From: Larimichthys crocea
Taxonomy: Eukaryota; Chordata; Actinopteri; Sciaenidae
Assembly: GCF_000972845.2 (NCBI RefSeq)
Contig: NC_040021.1
Coordinates: 12,180,908-12,244,907, forward strand
Reading direction: 5' to 3'
DNA length: 64,000 nt
The translations under genes were made by a program, and so were the position numbers. Shown here piece after piece: positions 1 to 14,069 of this stretch. The notes beneath the pieces were generated by a model that did not search any database, was not told the origin of the DNA, and saw only the letters and a list, made by a program, of their open reading frames with translations. Positions within the stretch are counted from its first letter, which is position 1. Every line of letters starts with the position of its first letter.

Positions 1-2305
1 AGTATTGGACTGAATCGAGGTGCAGCCCAGCTGAATTGGCCTTGCACTGCTTTTTTAAGTAAATATTAGGTCTGTTATGAAACAATACGGCCTACATTTA
101 AGGTCATAGAATGGATAGACGACTAGATCCAAAAAGGGATGGAAGGATGCATAATCCACAGAGATAAGGACAATAATATGCAGCTTGGATAATTAAAAAA
201 ACGTGAGTTATGTTAGAATTGAATTCCTGTGTTTATGTGACAATAGATCAATATTGTCTCGGACACGGGTCTGATTGTACTGTCGGTCAGGGACAGGAAG
301 CAAGTTTAAACAGACGGAGAGGTCACATGGCGCCTTACTTGTCATGCGCCAGGAAGGTTCAGCCACTCTTTGTGTAGTTAGGCGTGTTTGATCTTTTGTG
401 GCTGTGTTCCCAGAGGTGGTGTGTCACCAGCTAACCAATAAAATGGCAGGAAAGGGTACAAGCCTCAAAAACAAAAGATGAGTGGGGCAAAGAGACAGAT
501 GCACAAACAGAGGTTGGATGGAAGAAAAAAAGAGAGGTGGGAGGATAGAGGAGGGCTGGAAGATGGGCAGATAAGACCTACTGTAGGAGTAGAAACAGAG
601 AGCAGATGTTGGTGGCACTGATGGAGAACTCTGGAAGTTAATCTTTAGCAAAGTAACCATCAGCACATAAACAAAGAATACATTATTTATAGCTATAATA
701 GACTATAATGTAGTTGTAGCTATAAAGATGAGTGTTAATGCATTTGTCAGCAATTAAAACTCCTTAATAATTAATGAACAACAATATAAATATGAAATAT
801 TGAATCTATTTCTAAATGACATATTTAGTTATACATACTTCTTTTTGCTCCATGACAACAGAGCACACTCCTTCAGATAATAAAGCCCTCAATGATCGAA
901 GGGCAAGCATGAAAAAAGTAAATAAAGCAATAAATAGTTAAATGGACCTTTTAACATATTCATACACAGTTTTAACCACTGAGTAAATATATATTAATAA
1001 ATATAATTACAGATATGTTTTATATAGTTATTCATTGTTATTTGACAAACTCAGAACACATATTTACACAGACTTTAAACACCATGCTTCAAAAATGAAG
1101 TTCTGGACGCTTTAAAATGTCTTTATACCTTACTTATTATATAAGTGTTAGTATTGGTGCTCTTACTGCTAAATAAGGGGACAGGAGTAGATTTCTACAT
1201 CTTTTTCTTTTTCTGTCATATAGGCACATCTAAATTTAGTTTCCTATGTGTTTCTTTCATTCTGATCCCCTCTGTTCACACATACCGCCCATCTTTTCCT
1301 TCACAGTTTATATTTCTGTGTTATTTTTCTATTTTCCAAACACAGTATAGGTGGGAGGACTACGAGAAGAGGCTCAGGCTGTAAACTGACACGTGAGTGA
1401 GATAGTGAGTTTTTCCGGCAGGAATTGAAAACGAAAACACTGGCTGAGAGGGAAGGCTTTGTTTATTCCTGTATATATTCATATTTTTGTGTGTGTGTGT
1501 GTGTGTGAGTGTGTGCTGACAAATGCTTACCTGGACAATGGCCTGAGGAATCAGAGGCCAAACTGGGCCATCTGGTCCTACAGCCTGGAACTGACCAGTC
1601 AGCATTAAGTAGGCAACTCTCCCTCTCTCTTTCTTTTTTTCTCCCCTCTCTCCCCCCTTATGCACACACATATCCACCCACGCACTGACAGACAGGCCTC
1701 GGCTCTGTGCAGTCTCAGCGGAGCTCTGATGGCCTTTGTGAGGCAGCCATGCTGGAGGCGACAGGCCCCGACACACTGTTCCACCATGACATGTTGGCTT
1801 CGTTATTTCTCTGTTCAGGGAAGGATTTGGTGTCATCCTTCCCCTCTCTGTATAGAAAATGAAATCAGGATTTGTGAGCCTTTTTTCCAGTGAGACACTA
1901 ATGCCACGAGGTATATTTTTAAAGAATCTATTGTAGAGAATTTGAATTCATATATTCATCGGTATGCGGCAGAGAAGCCCAGCTTGAGTGTAAGGCTAAA
2001 TGTCTTTCCTGATAAAGAGATTTATGTGTGCGGTGTCTCTGCTGTCCTGTGTGACATGACAAATGTTGGTTTGGATCAGAGTGACAGGATTAGGTTCCTT
2101 CCTACTATGTGTTCTTCTGGTGTTTTGCTAAATTGGGCTGCATCACTAAAACTTAAGGAATGTCTTAGCCAATAAAGACTTCAATTGACGCCCCAAGTAC
2201 TTAATGTAGAGCCTAAACCTTTTCCAGATGATAAATAATGTCCTGAAATCACCCATCAAGTTCTATAGTTTAGTTCAGCTCCTAAAAAAAGCAATAGTGT
2301 AGTAG

Positions 2306-2623
2306 CAGTGTTGTAGTACTCAAGATCAGTCTCAAGAATCTTGAGACTTGGAATTTACTGCATTTTTATTTGGTCTTGTCTCAGTCTCAGACAAAGAGGA
2401 CAAAGAGGACAAAGAGGTCTCTGGACCACAACCACCACAACCTAATAATGTCTAATTTGTCCCACCACACATTAGTGAACATTACCTACATGTTAGCTAC
2501 CTAAATAGTATATACTGTCTGGTCTTAAATCAGCCTTGGTCTCAACCACTCAAAGTCTTGGTCTTGGTCTGGTCTCAATACACTCTTGGTCTTGGTCTAG
2601 ACTTGGTCCTGACTACAACACTG
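2306..2623. mobile_element. Small inverted-repeat (MITE-like) element
   Basis: The element begins cagtgttgtagt and ends actacaacactg, a perfect 12-bp terminal inverted repeat. The interior is made of degenerate repeats of ttggtctt/gtctcagt type and a 9-bp unit (caaagagga) repeated three times near 2393-2417. It has no coding capacity. Such TIR-bounded elements with internal 'ggtcttggtct' reiterations are familiar in fish genomes and are probably non-autonomous DNA transposons. No clear target-site duplication is visible, so the superfamily stays open. Confidence 0.55.
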
Positions 2624-5600
2624 CTTTCAAGTGGCTGTTAATAGTTTGTATTAGTCCCATTGATAGTATTACTTGGGATGTACTGAAGGGTAACACAACA
2701 TGCAGGTACTGTAGCACTTTCTTGACTTATAAAATAGGTTATGTGGTGTAGAAATGTAGTAGACACTTTAGAACACATTAGGAAAGTGTGAGCTGGTTAC
2801 AATCTAATATTTGTGTCCCCCAAACAATTCCACAAGAGATAATTTAATCCTTCAGCACAATATTCCCTTGTGCAAAACAGAAGAGAGGACATGCCTGCTG
2901 TTCAAAGCAGTCATGCCATTATACGGTTAGAAAAGGAATGAAACCGGCAACTCTTGAATCCTGTATCTTTTCACTTTTGAAGATTGAGCACCTCCCTGTG
3001 AAGAGACCTCTGAACTAAATATGCACACCTGAAAGGTCAGTTGTCTGTTTCCATTCAACCCTCTTTAATTAAGGCTCAATAAATCGAGGCCAAGCAGTCA
3101 CATGGGGACACTGCATTAGCACTGGACATATTCTACTAGATTTGAAATGCAGAGATAATAGATACTGAATATAGAAAGAATGAAAGAGAGTCTAAATAAT
3201 ATTCTTTTATATTTGGCCGACAGACATTTGAATTAACAAAGAACAGAAAGGTGGAGGCTATTTTATCAGGCTTTAAAGGGGATATCTGGTCCACCTTCTC
3301 CACCCTGTACTTCAGCTATTCATGTGAGCCATTCATGCAGTTATAAAAACACCAAAAGAAGATAATCAGGTTAATCATAACATGTGTCGACTCATAATCA
3401 TATGAAATGAAGTAGGCATGAGATTATATAAAAGACATTTATCATCATGTCAAATGTTGAAAATGAGTAATCTGGTGCACATCGTCCCACACTGAGTGCA
3501 CACACATGTACTCACATGGTTCCACTCCAGATGAGTGATTACCTGCATCGCGGCATACATATAAGTAACAACATGTTTGGTGTTTTATTCCTCGGTGTTG
3601 GTGCTGACCTCTCGCTCTGCTGCCACTGCCTTTCAGCTGGAAAGCATCTCACTTTAACAAAACAATGACAAATATGTCGCTAATGATATAACAACCTGAA
3701 TAAATCTGACAAAGCCCTCAGTAATTTTTGGCTTTGAAATGTCACGTTAGATCGGCTCCTACCAAGGTGTTAAATATATACAAACCTGCTGCAACAAGTC
3801 AGTGATGATTTTCAAAATAATCCTTGTATCTCATAATTTCTTCTGTCTGGACTGAGCTTTATATCAATAAACACCCTCCTGTAAAGGTTTAATATTTCCA
3901 TGCTGACTCAGTTCCTTTATACTGTTTGCTCTGTTGTGTTTGGCCCAATCCTTTGTGTCCTCTTTTGTCTGCATTAGATACACGATGCTTTGTAAACCTG
4001 TCTTGTGGAAACAGCTTCAGTAAAGGTGACGTCCTCTGCTCTAGAACTTAACAAACAGAGGACTATGAGAAGGTCAACCCTCCTCAGCGTGTTCATTAGT
4101 TTCTCAGGCGCCTACAAAGGCAGGTCCAATAGCAAGAGCACGAACTTCATTTTCTACTTAACCACCAAGACAACCCAATCCCCATCTACACGCACAGCTC
4201 AGTTTAATCTCTTCGGAGCTTCCTGAACGTGTTCCTGTATTATGGTATTGAGAGAATGAGAGACTAACTAGCTCTTCCTAAATGGGTGTGGAGAATTCCC
4301 AACGGCAAAATACTAGAAAGATAATGAGCGGGGAACCACTTCAAGATAGGGGAGCTATTTATTCAAGCATAAATCATTGCTGCCTGAGGAATTGAACTGC
4401 AATGCCTAAAAGTGTGCTCGTATTTTATAGTCATATTTAGACAATAGTCACTGTCATCTTCACAACAGTCTGCATCAGTTCCTTTTGTCTTCTGCTTATT
4501 TTTCACATTTTTCACATTTTTCCTGCAGCCAAAATATGGCATTATTCTTCCTACTGCTTCCTCATCTTTTCTGTAATAAAACATTGTCTTATTTTAATGT
4601 CACTTTAATGTCAACAGTGCAAGCATGGAGTCAAAATTCAATAATTACATGACCTGGAGCTTCCTGACACATGTTTGCACTGTGCTCCATTTTACACCAA
4701 ACAAAATCATCATCCCGTTGCTCTTTACTCTGTTTGTCCACACTTGTATGATTTGGCTCAGAATATGTACTGTAGGACCGAGGGGCATCATCCACAACAA
4801 AAAAAAAAAGAACTGCCTCACTTTAATTGTTGGCGGAAGTAAAAAAGAGCCAAAGTCCTGCCCTACTTTTCCAAGCTGTAGCCTCTGTTAAACTGACTTC
4901 CCATGGGTGTTTGGTATTCACAGCCAGTCGAACCTGCCAGTGTGCAATGCTGAATGCTGAAAAATACTCCTGCTAGTACATGTGCTAAAAATAACAAAGC
5001 AGCCTAATTTCATTACTAAGCACAGTGAGAGATATAATCCAATATCATATCTCGGTTTCAATGTGATGTGTCCCATGATGTTCGCACAATATGGATAACT
5101 ACATTGTGGATGTCTGCCCAGAGGTAAGATGAGACTTTATTATGGCTCTTTATTACATGGCGGTGTGTAGTATAATGCTGTAATAATTGATGTAAAACCA
5201 GGATAAACGCACATTCACTCCATTTGTCAAGAAGAATAGATCTAGGCTAGCACATTTGGCAGCTTCAGTGTGGTGATGTTTTTGAGTATCATATTAGCTT
5301 GTGTTCAAAATGTTACATTAGCCTGACAGATCTTTTGTTCACTAAGGAAATTAAGTTACAACTTCAAAGCAAAGCAAAAATCCAAAGGTGTATCTTTATT
5401 TTATTACTTTAGGTCAGCTACTAACTGGAGTTGAAGCTATTGTCTTTGTATTGGTTCAGCAGATACAGATGGGTTTCAGTTGGTGGTGAACCAGTCATCG
5501 TCTCTGTCTGTGGCTGTCAACACAATAGTGATGAAATCCTACCTTCAACCTAAGATGAAGTCAACTTTATATGATCCTTGACACTCTCCGTCTAGGGTCC

Positions 5601-8600
5601 ACAGTCAAAGGCCACAGAGCAGTAAATATCTTAGAGAAAGAAGCAGATACTCCATGACAGAGTAAGACAGACCAAACACTCTGAACGATAAGGCTGACAG
5701 ATAACTGAAGTCACAACTGCCCTGCAGTCTTGAAGACGCTTTGTGATCAGACTTCTTGCACTCTAACATTGAGAAATGTCTGCAGTCCCCCACAACTCTG
5801 ATGGTTTTAGCATCTTCAGTTTTCAACTTTGACTTCACGGTTACGTTCACTCAGTCCAACCACTCTAACTTGCGTTAGAGTTTGCACTAGCAAACAAGCT
5901 TCAAAAGCCCACTGAGCACTACCTCCAGGGAACCAAACAGAAGACACAGTTAGCAACTAGCTACAAAGTGGAACATTTAGCAGCAAAAGAGCCAGATATT
6001 TCCCTCCAGAGTTGATGGAGACCAAAAACAGAGCCAAAAGGAGAGTCACTACTTGCATTACCCAGATGGCCTGAAGCACGATGTGCCAAATGCTAATTTT
6101 GTGTTTGCTGTATGATGATATGTCTGTGTTGTTTTTACAGTTTTCTGCTTGCTCCAAGTGGCCAAAAAATAACTGTAATGCAATGCATGGAAAAACACAG
6201 AGGGATGCTTGAACAACTCCAAAGACATAATAATGATCATGTAGCTTTCTCAGGTAACCACTGGAATTGAAGACGTCGTAAATAAATAGCATGTATTTAA
6301 AACGACAGACAACACTTTTTAGTCACATACCTTTTTCAAAATATGCAAACCTTAGTTGACCTTATATGCAGCAGCTGGTCACATCTTCAAAAGTATTTCC
6401 TTGATGCCACATATGTCAAGGTGACAACAGGTTGAATGAAGAGGTCACTTGGGGTTAGGTTTTAGTTGATGATGGCCATAGCCAAAACAGGTCAGTGTGC
6501 AATTCAATGAAAAGATTTGAAAAGAGTGATTTATGGTACATGTTTCTTGTATCATTAGTCAGGGGACCGGTGAAATTCCACCCATAGGCCTTTTAAAGCA
6601 ACGACTGCAACCAAATTCGTGAACTACGTGATAGGATAGCTGTCTTTGTCATTTGTTCTTTAAATTTGATCTTAACTGTATGTGGCTCCAGCTTTAGCTG
6701 CCATTTTGCCTTTTCAGTCCTACAAATATTCTGCACTTAAAAGGGACTGACATGCAGCTGCAAACATTTGGCCTTCTGTAGCCGAGTCACTTTCTGTCTC
6801 TCTCCCTCCACACATGAGGGGAAGCATGGCTTGAGTTTGCTTAACCTGCTTGAACTGCAGCATTTTCTCAGGACTCAAGCTTCATCTTGAGGCTTATCTC
6901 CCACAAAACCCAGGCTGCCCACTATGGAAATTTCCCTGAACTCAAATGTGACAGAAGGCCTTGAGAGATGGGAGTGCAGCGGGAGAAAGAGAGGCCGGTT
7001 GTGAGAAAGAGCAAGCTTACTGTGTGTGACACATGACATTCAAAGAGAGAGAAGCAGAGAAAAAAAGGAAAAATCAAAGACAAAATTAAATGCCACAGCC
7101 AAAGACATGCGGCGACTGGAAAACCACTGATTGCTGGTTTTGTCTTAACTGTTCCATATTCTACTTTGTCTCTCATAAGACCAAGAAAAGATCTTTTCGG
7201 CGATTAAATGACCAAGCCCATAGCCTGTGATTTGAACTCTGATATAAGCTTTCAATCTGTAGAAACTGGGACACAAGGAAACATAATGATGCCACGTCAA
7301 GTCAGGATTGGATTTCTGCACCTGCACACATGCACATATCAAAAAACTATAATTAAAACACATAGAAAAACTGAGTTTTGGCTAAAGGAAGAGGGAAAAT
7401 GACTGTGACTGTTCTCTCCACATCCATATCAATGAGAAGGCCCTCTGCAGGAAGCCTATCGCATCCCTGCAGCCAGTATGAAAACAGATCCTTGATATAT
7501 TCGAACTGGCTGGACAATTCCAGTTTCCTTGTGGATATAAAATGGAAGGATGCTCTATTTTCATTTTCTCCCTGTGCCCAATAAGTGAGGTGAAAGTTAA
7601 ATGCTTGGTTTGGCTTAAGCCACCGGCAGTGTCCTCAAAGTCACGTACAGCGGGGGCGAGACCTGCTTCAATGAGCCTTTTCCTTCTCAATGAAACATCC
7701 CCAAGAGAGGGCGAGATGAAAGATGAATTGAAAAAGGACGGAAACAGAGGAAAATGAAATAACCACTGACTTACTTTGTTCCCGTTGCATTTATAAGATT
7801 GTAACTTGGGTGTGTGTGTGCCGGTGCAACTAAACACGTTGCCTCAGACCTCGTAACCTTACTTTTGGGTGGTAACCATTTTATCACACGCTATGTTCTA
7901 GGAAGGCCCACGAGAGCGTGTGTGTGTAATCATGCAGCCTGACATAGCACAATACCCATTCCCTAGCCAAAACATAGAGGGTGGGACACACACATACTGG
8001 TTCTGTGGTAAATGTCACATACACTTCACTGGGTGGACGTGATTTCACACACTCAATATTACGGAGAGGGTGCCCCCCTATTGTGCCCCTCTTTTGCGAA
8101 ACTGGCACGGGGGCTCAGGTGGAGCAGAATGCATCGTGCTCATCTGCATGCATGGTGCGCGGCCCACGGCAGCCTCATCTCACACTGAATTAAATCATGA
8201 TCAGATGTTTAGCAAGGAGAGGAGACACGTTTAGTACGGGGCAAAGAGGGAAGGGAGACATGTGCTGGAAAGAACAAGAAAAACGTGACCTGGAGAAGAT
8301 GAAACAAGCTCCGGAGGATGGTGGCGGTCGACAGATATTAATCATTACTTGAAAGATTATTTGATGTAACTTTAGTCACAGACTACTTAAAGATTCATAC
8401 CTTTGTGACATCCTATGTTTTTATTAAGGCTTTAGGTTTGTATTTCATTTTTTGGTGAGAGTCAAAAAACAAAAACAAAGAGTCAAAATATGACTTTAAC
8501 ACCATTTCCTATTTGATAAATACATATTATATACGCACACATGGTTTAGAGGTTATTTCATATATGTAACAACATGCAGAAATACACATTTTCAACATGC

Positions 8601-8750
8601 TAAGGATGGAGGATGAACTGTAATAACTCTGGTGATCCCTTGACCTTTCATCGAGCACCACCACCATCAGTTTATTGACTTAACTCCAGCCAAATTGCCA
8701 ATTATTATGATTTCTACTGTGTGTTTAGCACTAATAAGTAAATAGATAGT

Positions 8751-8834
8751 AAACATGGTAAACCTTATAAGCACTGACTGCGTGTACAGTAAGTAAACAT
8801 GGTAAACCTTATAAGCACTGACTGCGTGTACAGT
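8751..8834. repeat. Perfect two-copy tandem duplication, unit 44 bp
   Basis: A 44-bp unit starting aaacatggtaaacctt is immediately repeated. Copy 1 is 8751-8794 and copy 2 is 8795-8834, where similarity ends after 40-41 bases. The copies are identical over their overlap, implying a recent event. Confidence 0.9.
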
Positions 8835-9881
8835 ACAGCCGCTAGCATGACCACTTTTTTGGAAATAACTCTACAGAAAAGCTGCATAAAAATCACAGTA
8901 ATACCATGTGTAATTTCCAGTAATAATGCTTAGTTTGTAATTATTATTATTTAATTTTTTTGGTTAGAAATGGGGATTTTTCACAAGCTGTTTTGTGGAA
9001 GGGTCACCAGTACCACCCCCTTCATTCTATCATTTCAATACTCTACTATAGCTGGTCATCCAGTTCACTTAGCTTCCTGCCATCTCTGTTTCTCTCTCCA
9101 AACATGTTGTCTAACCTCCACACAGGACGGTTGGGTATTTATTCACCTTTTCTTACGTCAGCAGCCCAGACATAAAAACAACTCAATGTAAAAAGGTTAC
9201 ACACAAAACAGTTTGGATGACGTAAAAGTTACTATAACACAACAGACTTTGACCATGTGTGAGGCCGTAAAGGATAAATCCATTACACGCTAAAAGGACA
9301 AAGTGTGCTGATAAAATGCAAAGTGGATGTTTGTCTGTCAGCACACCTGTTTTCTTCGTACACACAATCCTGTCATGATACTTAATCAGGATCGAGTTGC
9401 ATTCCACAGAACATTCTTTTGTACACATTAAAACACAATGAACTGCATGTGTCACTTATATAAGGTGTTTTTAATGTGGGACAACACAGTACATGTTACA
9501 AAACATCTTTCAACCAAATGCCAATACAGTCATCAGGTGTTGAACTGATTTGGAATCTGGATTTAGTTAGCCGTAGGCACATGCTGTACCATGACACTTT
9601 GTATTCAAATGTATTTCTTTATTATGGTACATCCTGAACCGTCAGCAATAGGACACGCACCTGCCTTATCTGGATCCACCTTGTCTGGTCTGCACTTTTT
9701 CACCAGCTCAACAGTAGCGGATGATGGTATAAAATATTCAGCAACTAGTTGATGAAAAAGTATGAATATTACCGTGTTTTGAATTGTGATATATCCACTC
9801 TTCATTAGATATTTCTATTGGATCTCTACTGGTTTATTCATCTATATTGTTCCATTGATTTTTGTATTCTACAAATATGAC

Positions 9882-9887
9882 TTTATT
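9882..9887 (-). terminator. Candidate poly(A) signal of aldh8a1
   Basis: Minus-strand AATAAA about 180 nt beyond the aldh8a1 stop codon. A second AATAAA lies at 9618-9623. Which one is used cannot be told from sequence alone. Confidence 0.5.
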
Positions 9888-10067
9888 ACAGGCTCCAGTA
9901 ATCCAAGAGGGTAGGTGGAGAAAGTTGTTGTTGAAAGTTGCTGGCAGAGGTTGATGAATGTCAAGATTACCTGCAATTTTCTCCACATTTCTGTACCTGC
10001 TTCTAACAGAATATGTTTTTTGTTTTTTTCTCCATACTTGCCACTGCTGCCATCTTCCTTTCCTCCC

Positions 10068-13000
10068 TCAGTGTTTGATCGTGACACTCTTCACCTCAGT
10101 GAAGAAGTGGTAGGAATCCTTCCCTCCCTCCCTGCCCACACCAGAGTTCTTCATCCCTCCAAAAGGTAGGTTCAGATCTCTCACAAGCCAGCAGTTGGTC
10201 CACACCAGACCAGCCTGTAACCGCTTGGCCATCCGGTGAACCTTCCCCACGTCCCGGGACCACACGGTGGCACTCAGACCGTAGCGCACGCCGTTGCCCT
10301 TAGCAACAGCCTCATCCTCTGTGTCAAAGGGGCTGACGCAGGTGACAGGGCCGAAGATCTCCTCCTGCATGATGCGGGAGCTGTCAGATATACCCGAGAT
10401 GACGGTGGCTGGCATAAAGTAGCCGTTGCTGTTGCGCTCAGGGAGGTCCAGCTGGTCAACCCCTTCACCGCAGTGGATGATGCCACCTTCAGACTTGGCG
10501 AGAGCTACAAAGCTTCGAACCTGGGGATTAAGACGAAGGATGTTTTCAAAGTAATAAAAACATCTTTTCAGAGGGAAATTGTTGGGTCTTTTTTTTCACA
10601 GAATCTGACATTTTGTTTCATCACCTTCTCCAGGTGCTCTTTGCTGATCAGCGCGCCGTTGTTGTTGTTGGGGTCAGAGGGCACACCTGTCTTCCACTTC
10701 TTAGTTGCAGCCACAAACCTTTCCAGGAATGCAGCGTAAATACTCCTCTCTACATAAATCCTACTGGTGCACAGGCAGATTTCTCCCTGAGATATAAAAT
10801 GAAGGGGGAAGATGGAAGATTTTGATTGAAGCACTGACTGTTCAGGATACTGGGCCAAATATATATGGGCGATGATCTCCCCCATGTGGATGTATCATGT
10901 CACTACAGCCTCATCACATTAAAAACATAGCAGTCAAGTCATTGACATCAACAAGAAAAAGAATAAAACAAAACGTTACTCTAAAATAGTACAATAATAC
11001 AAGTGCTTTAAAGATTAAATCACAGAAAGACCACAGCCAGATTAATTTAGAGCCACTGCCCTTGCAAGCAATGTTTTTCAGTGCCAGAATACTACCAGAA
11101 ACACATTCATTTAGAAACATGCAACATAAAAGTTCTTAAAAAATTCACTTTTGACCCACAGACTCAGGAATAAAAGTTCTTAAAAAATTCACTTTTGACC
11201 CACAGACTCAGGATGGTCTCAGGATGAGGAAATCGAGCAGGACCCAGTCTAGATTTGGCATATTTTGGCAAATATGCAAATTTTCCTACTGAAAATTAGA
11301 TGAGAAGATTGGTTGTGCGTAAATATGATGCCACAGTTATCAGCTGGTTAGAAATAGCTTGCCTTTGTTCAAAGGTCACACATCCACCAACCAGCACTTC
11401 TAAAGTAATTAAAGCAAAGTATGATTGAATTGTCTTAAAGCTCTCAATTACAATGTTATCTTACCTGGTTGGAGAAGCTGGAGCGAACCGTGGTCTCGAT
11501 GCACTGATCCAGGTCTGCATCAGCAAAAATAATGGCAGGGTTTTTACCTCCCAGCTCCAGCGAGAGCTTCTTACAGTAGGGGGCACTCCTCTCTGTGATG
11601 TGTTGGGCAGTTGCCGTGGAGCCAGTGAAGGAAATCAATGGGACGTCAGGATGGCCAACGAGTGCGTTGCCTGCTCTCGGCCCAGTGCCAAATACAATGT
11701 TGACTACTCCTGGAGGAACACCTGCAGAGACAGAACAGTTTTGTATTTGTGTGTGTGTGTGTGTGTGTAAGTGGATTGCTATTGCATTGTGGGTGCTGTA
11801 GTCCTACCAGCCTGCTTCATCAACTTGCACATCATCCATGCGGTCACAGAGGTCATCTCACTGGGTTTTGCCACCACTGTGTTGCCTGTAGCAATTGCAG
11901 GTGCAATCTTCCAGGTGAGCAAGTACAGGGGGAGATTCCAGGGGCTGATGAGACCAGCTACAAGCACAATAATGCAAATAAAATTAAAAAAAACACATGA
12001 ACCACAAATATAATAATAATGTTCATTTATAATGCAAACACACGGAGCTCTCACCCACTCCCACAGGGCAGCGGATAGTGTAGTTTAGGCAGCCCATGTG
12101 ATCCATCTGGCTACAATCAGTGGTGTGGTGGCGCACCGATGATGCAAAGAAGCGGAAGTTGTGCACTGATCGGGGAATGTCCAGAGTCCGTGCCAATGTT
12201 ATCGTTTTACCTGTGTTACACCAGATATATATAAAAAATATGAATCAGCTGGTCTGTACATCTAAACAAAACATCAAGATCACAGATAAACATGTAAGTT
12301 TTGTGTTGAAACACTAAATACTTTACTATTCTTGTCAACTTTTTTGTTCCACCACTGTCGACCTCTTGACCTCTCGTCTTGTGTCATCAGCAGGACACAA
12401 TTTACAGTCATGCAGTGAGTAAGAAATTTCAAAACTTCACTCTCTCCAGAGCATGATCCAGAGTTCATTTTGGACAATGATCAATCTCATGATATGATAC
12501 ACGATTCACTATTTTTTATTACCACTACTCGTACAAGACAAAAAAACAAAACAAAAACAAAGTTATCAATATGTTGTTTACGCTGTCCAGAACATTTGAA
12601 TTATGGCATGTCATTAACATGAACGAGGAATCACAAAGAGGTTTAAGGAAACCACGAGAGCAATCCGAAGCAAATCTGTACAGCACAGTTAAATGAATTA
12701 AAATATCACTTAGGATAAATATTGCTTATAAGTCAGATAACTGTAACATATTTAGTGTGGTAACAATTAATCAGATAATTAGCATTTATGTCCATTTTCA
12801 AGAAGAAAAAAACATTTTAGGAAATGTATCACGAAAGAATAAGTTATTAATCACTAAAATAATTGTCTGATTACTCAGTTATGAAAATAATCTCTGGTTG
12901 CAGCCTTAAACATTATCTGTCATCAGTTACTACTGCATGTGAACAAGAGCTGCATATAAATACTATAGCATTTTGGCTCTAAATGATATTCATATGTGTA

Positions 13001-14069
13001 ACTAGTCTTTGTTCATAAATTCGGACTGATAACCTGACTGACTTTTGGATTCATACCACAAAACAGTATAAGACACCTTGGTCTCTGGACTCAGCTTGGG
13101 CAAACTCCTCCAGGTTAGCTTCCATCAGGTCAGCCAGCTTGTTGAGGACCTGTGCTCGCTGCTCTGGACTGCGGTCAGACCACCCGGGGAAGGCTTCTTT
13201 AGCTGCAGCCACCGCTGCCTCCACCTACAGGCAGTAAAGCGAGGGGAGATTAACATATTGTTCTGTGTGTTTCAGATGATGCTTACAGGACATCAGTGGT
13301 GGATATAAATCTGAGGGCAAAATAGATGTTTGTTTTCAGGAGATTAGGTACATTTTTAAGTTCTCTCAATGTTTTAGTTGTGAAATGCAGGCCACAACCT
13401 GCACAGAGACATGCAGAAGTATAATATATATACTCAGCAAGCCATACATTTTAAGAATGGCTGAAAACTTTGATTTCACATATTGGAAAAATGATTAAGC
13501 CTAAATGATAAAGCTCACCACTGTTGAGCACAACATGCAGAGGTTTATTGACATGAGATGTTTAATGATTACTTGACTGTTGACTTTGTAAGGAGCAAAG
13601 GTGCTTTAAGCACAGGGTTTAAGGGTTTAAGCACAACACTTCCCTGCAATAAACACTGCCTGTGTAAAGTCTCCAATTTTGCAACACACGTCAAACTGAG
13701 GCCAAATGCACTGACAAAGAGGAACAGTTCAGCGACTAGACCTCAACCAGCCCTACCAATATTTCTTAACATTTGTGCAACACATAAAAACCTCAGCAAA
13801 AAATCTCAACATTAGAGATTTACAAATGTACTGTTGCAGAACATGTCATGCACTTGCATTCACTCTCAATACAAATGAGGCTTCTGCAGAGAAAATACCA
13901 TATGCATCGTGCAAAAGCCTATTAAATGGCTTACCTCCTCCTCACCGCTGTCAGGGACTTTGCAGTACACCTCTCCGGTGGACGGGTCGTATGAGTCGAT
14001 ATGACTCCGAGAAGGGACAAACTTCCCTCCGATGTAGTTCTCCAGAACCAGGTATGAGGTCTTCGACAT
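10068..14069 (-). CDS. aldh8a1: Aldehyde dehydrogenase 8 family member A1 (2-aminomuconic semialdehyde dehydrogenase)
   Basis: Coding exons in gene order: 13935-14069, 13077-13224, 12055-12210, 11808-11957, 11465-11721, 10625-10786, 10068-10520. All introns are GT-AG and the phases join into 1,461 nt, 486 aa (human protein 487). I start at the ATG at 14069 ([11 protein letters not shown]); an in-frame TTG lies 9 nt upstream just after a TGA. Seen: Rossmann-fold ALDH segments [17 protein letters not shown] and [10 protein letters not shown], the general base Glu252 in LELGGKNPA, catalytic Cys286 in GEICLCTSR at the exon 5/6 junction, and EEIFGPV and [10 protein letters not shown] near the C-terminus, ending in KH. 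The family is NAD-dependent and cytosolic. It was first called retinal dehydrogenase 4 and later reassigned to oxidising 2-aminomuconate semialdehyde in the kynurenine pathway. An Asn run (NNNN) replaces LVSI in PSDPLVSIGALI of the human protein. Gene order next to hbs1l and myb supports orthology. No breaks were seen. Confidence 0.96.
11126..11213. repeat. Perfect two-copy tandem duplication, unit 44 bp
   Basis: The unit starting ataaaagttcttaaaa occurs twice head to tail (11126-11169 and 11170-11213) without a mismatch. It lies in aldh8a1 intron 5, between the exons ending at 11465 and starting at 10786, away from the splice sites. Confidence 0.9.

Larger units (their letters stand above)
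1..9881. other. Gene-free flank downstream of aldh8a1
   Basis: I found no convincing exon in this stretch. Open frames here are short, low in complexity, and lack matching splice sites or recognisable domains. It holds a roughly 0.3-kb inverted-repeat element (2306-2623) and a perfect 44-bp tandem duplication (8751-8834). Otherwise it is AT-rich single-copy-looking DNA. In human the gene beyond ALDH8A1 is SGK1; nothing like it is visible here. Confidence 0.6.

Noticed and set aside
1360..1836. 158-codon minus-strand frame near 1.4-1.8 kb
   Set aside because: Low-complexity His-Thr and Lys-Glu-Arg stretches, no recognisable domain, no splice partners.
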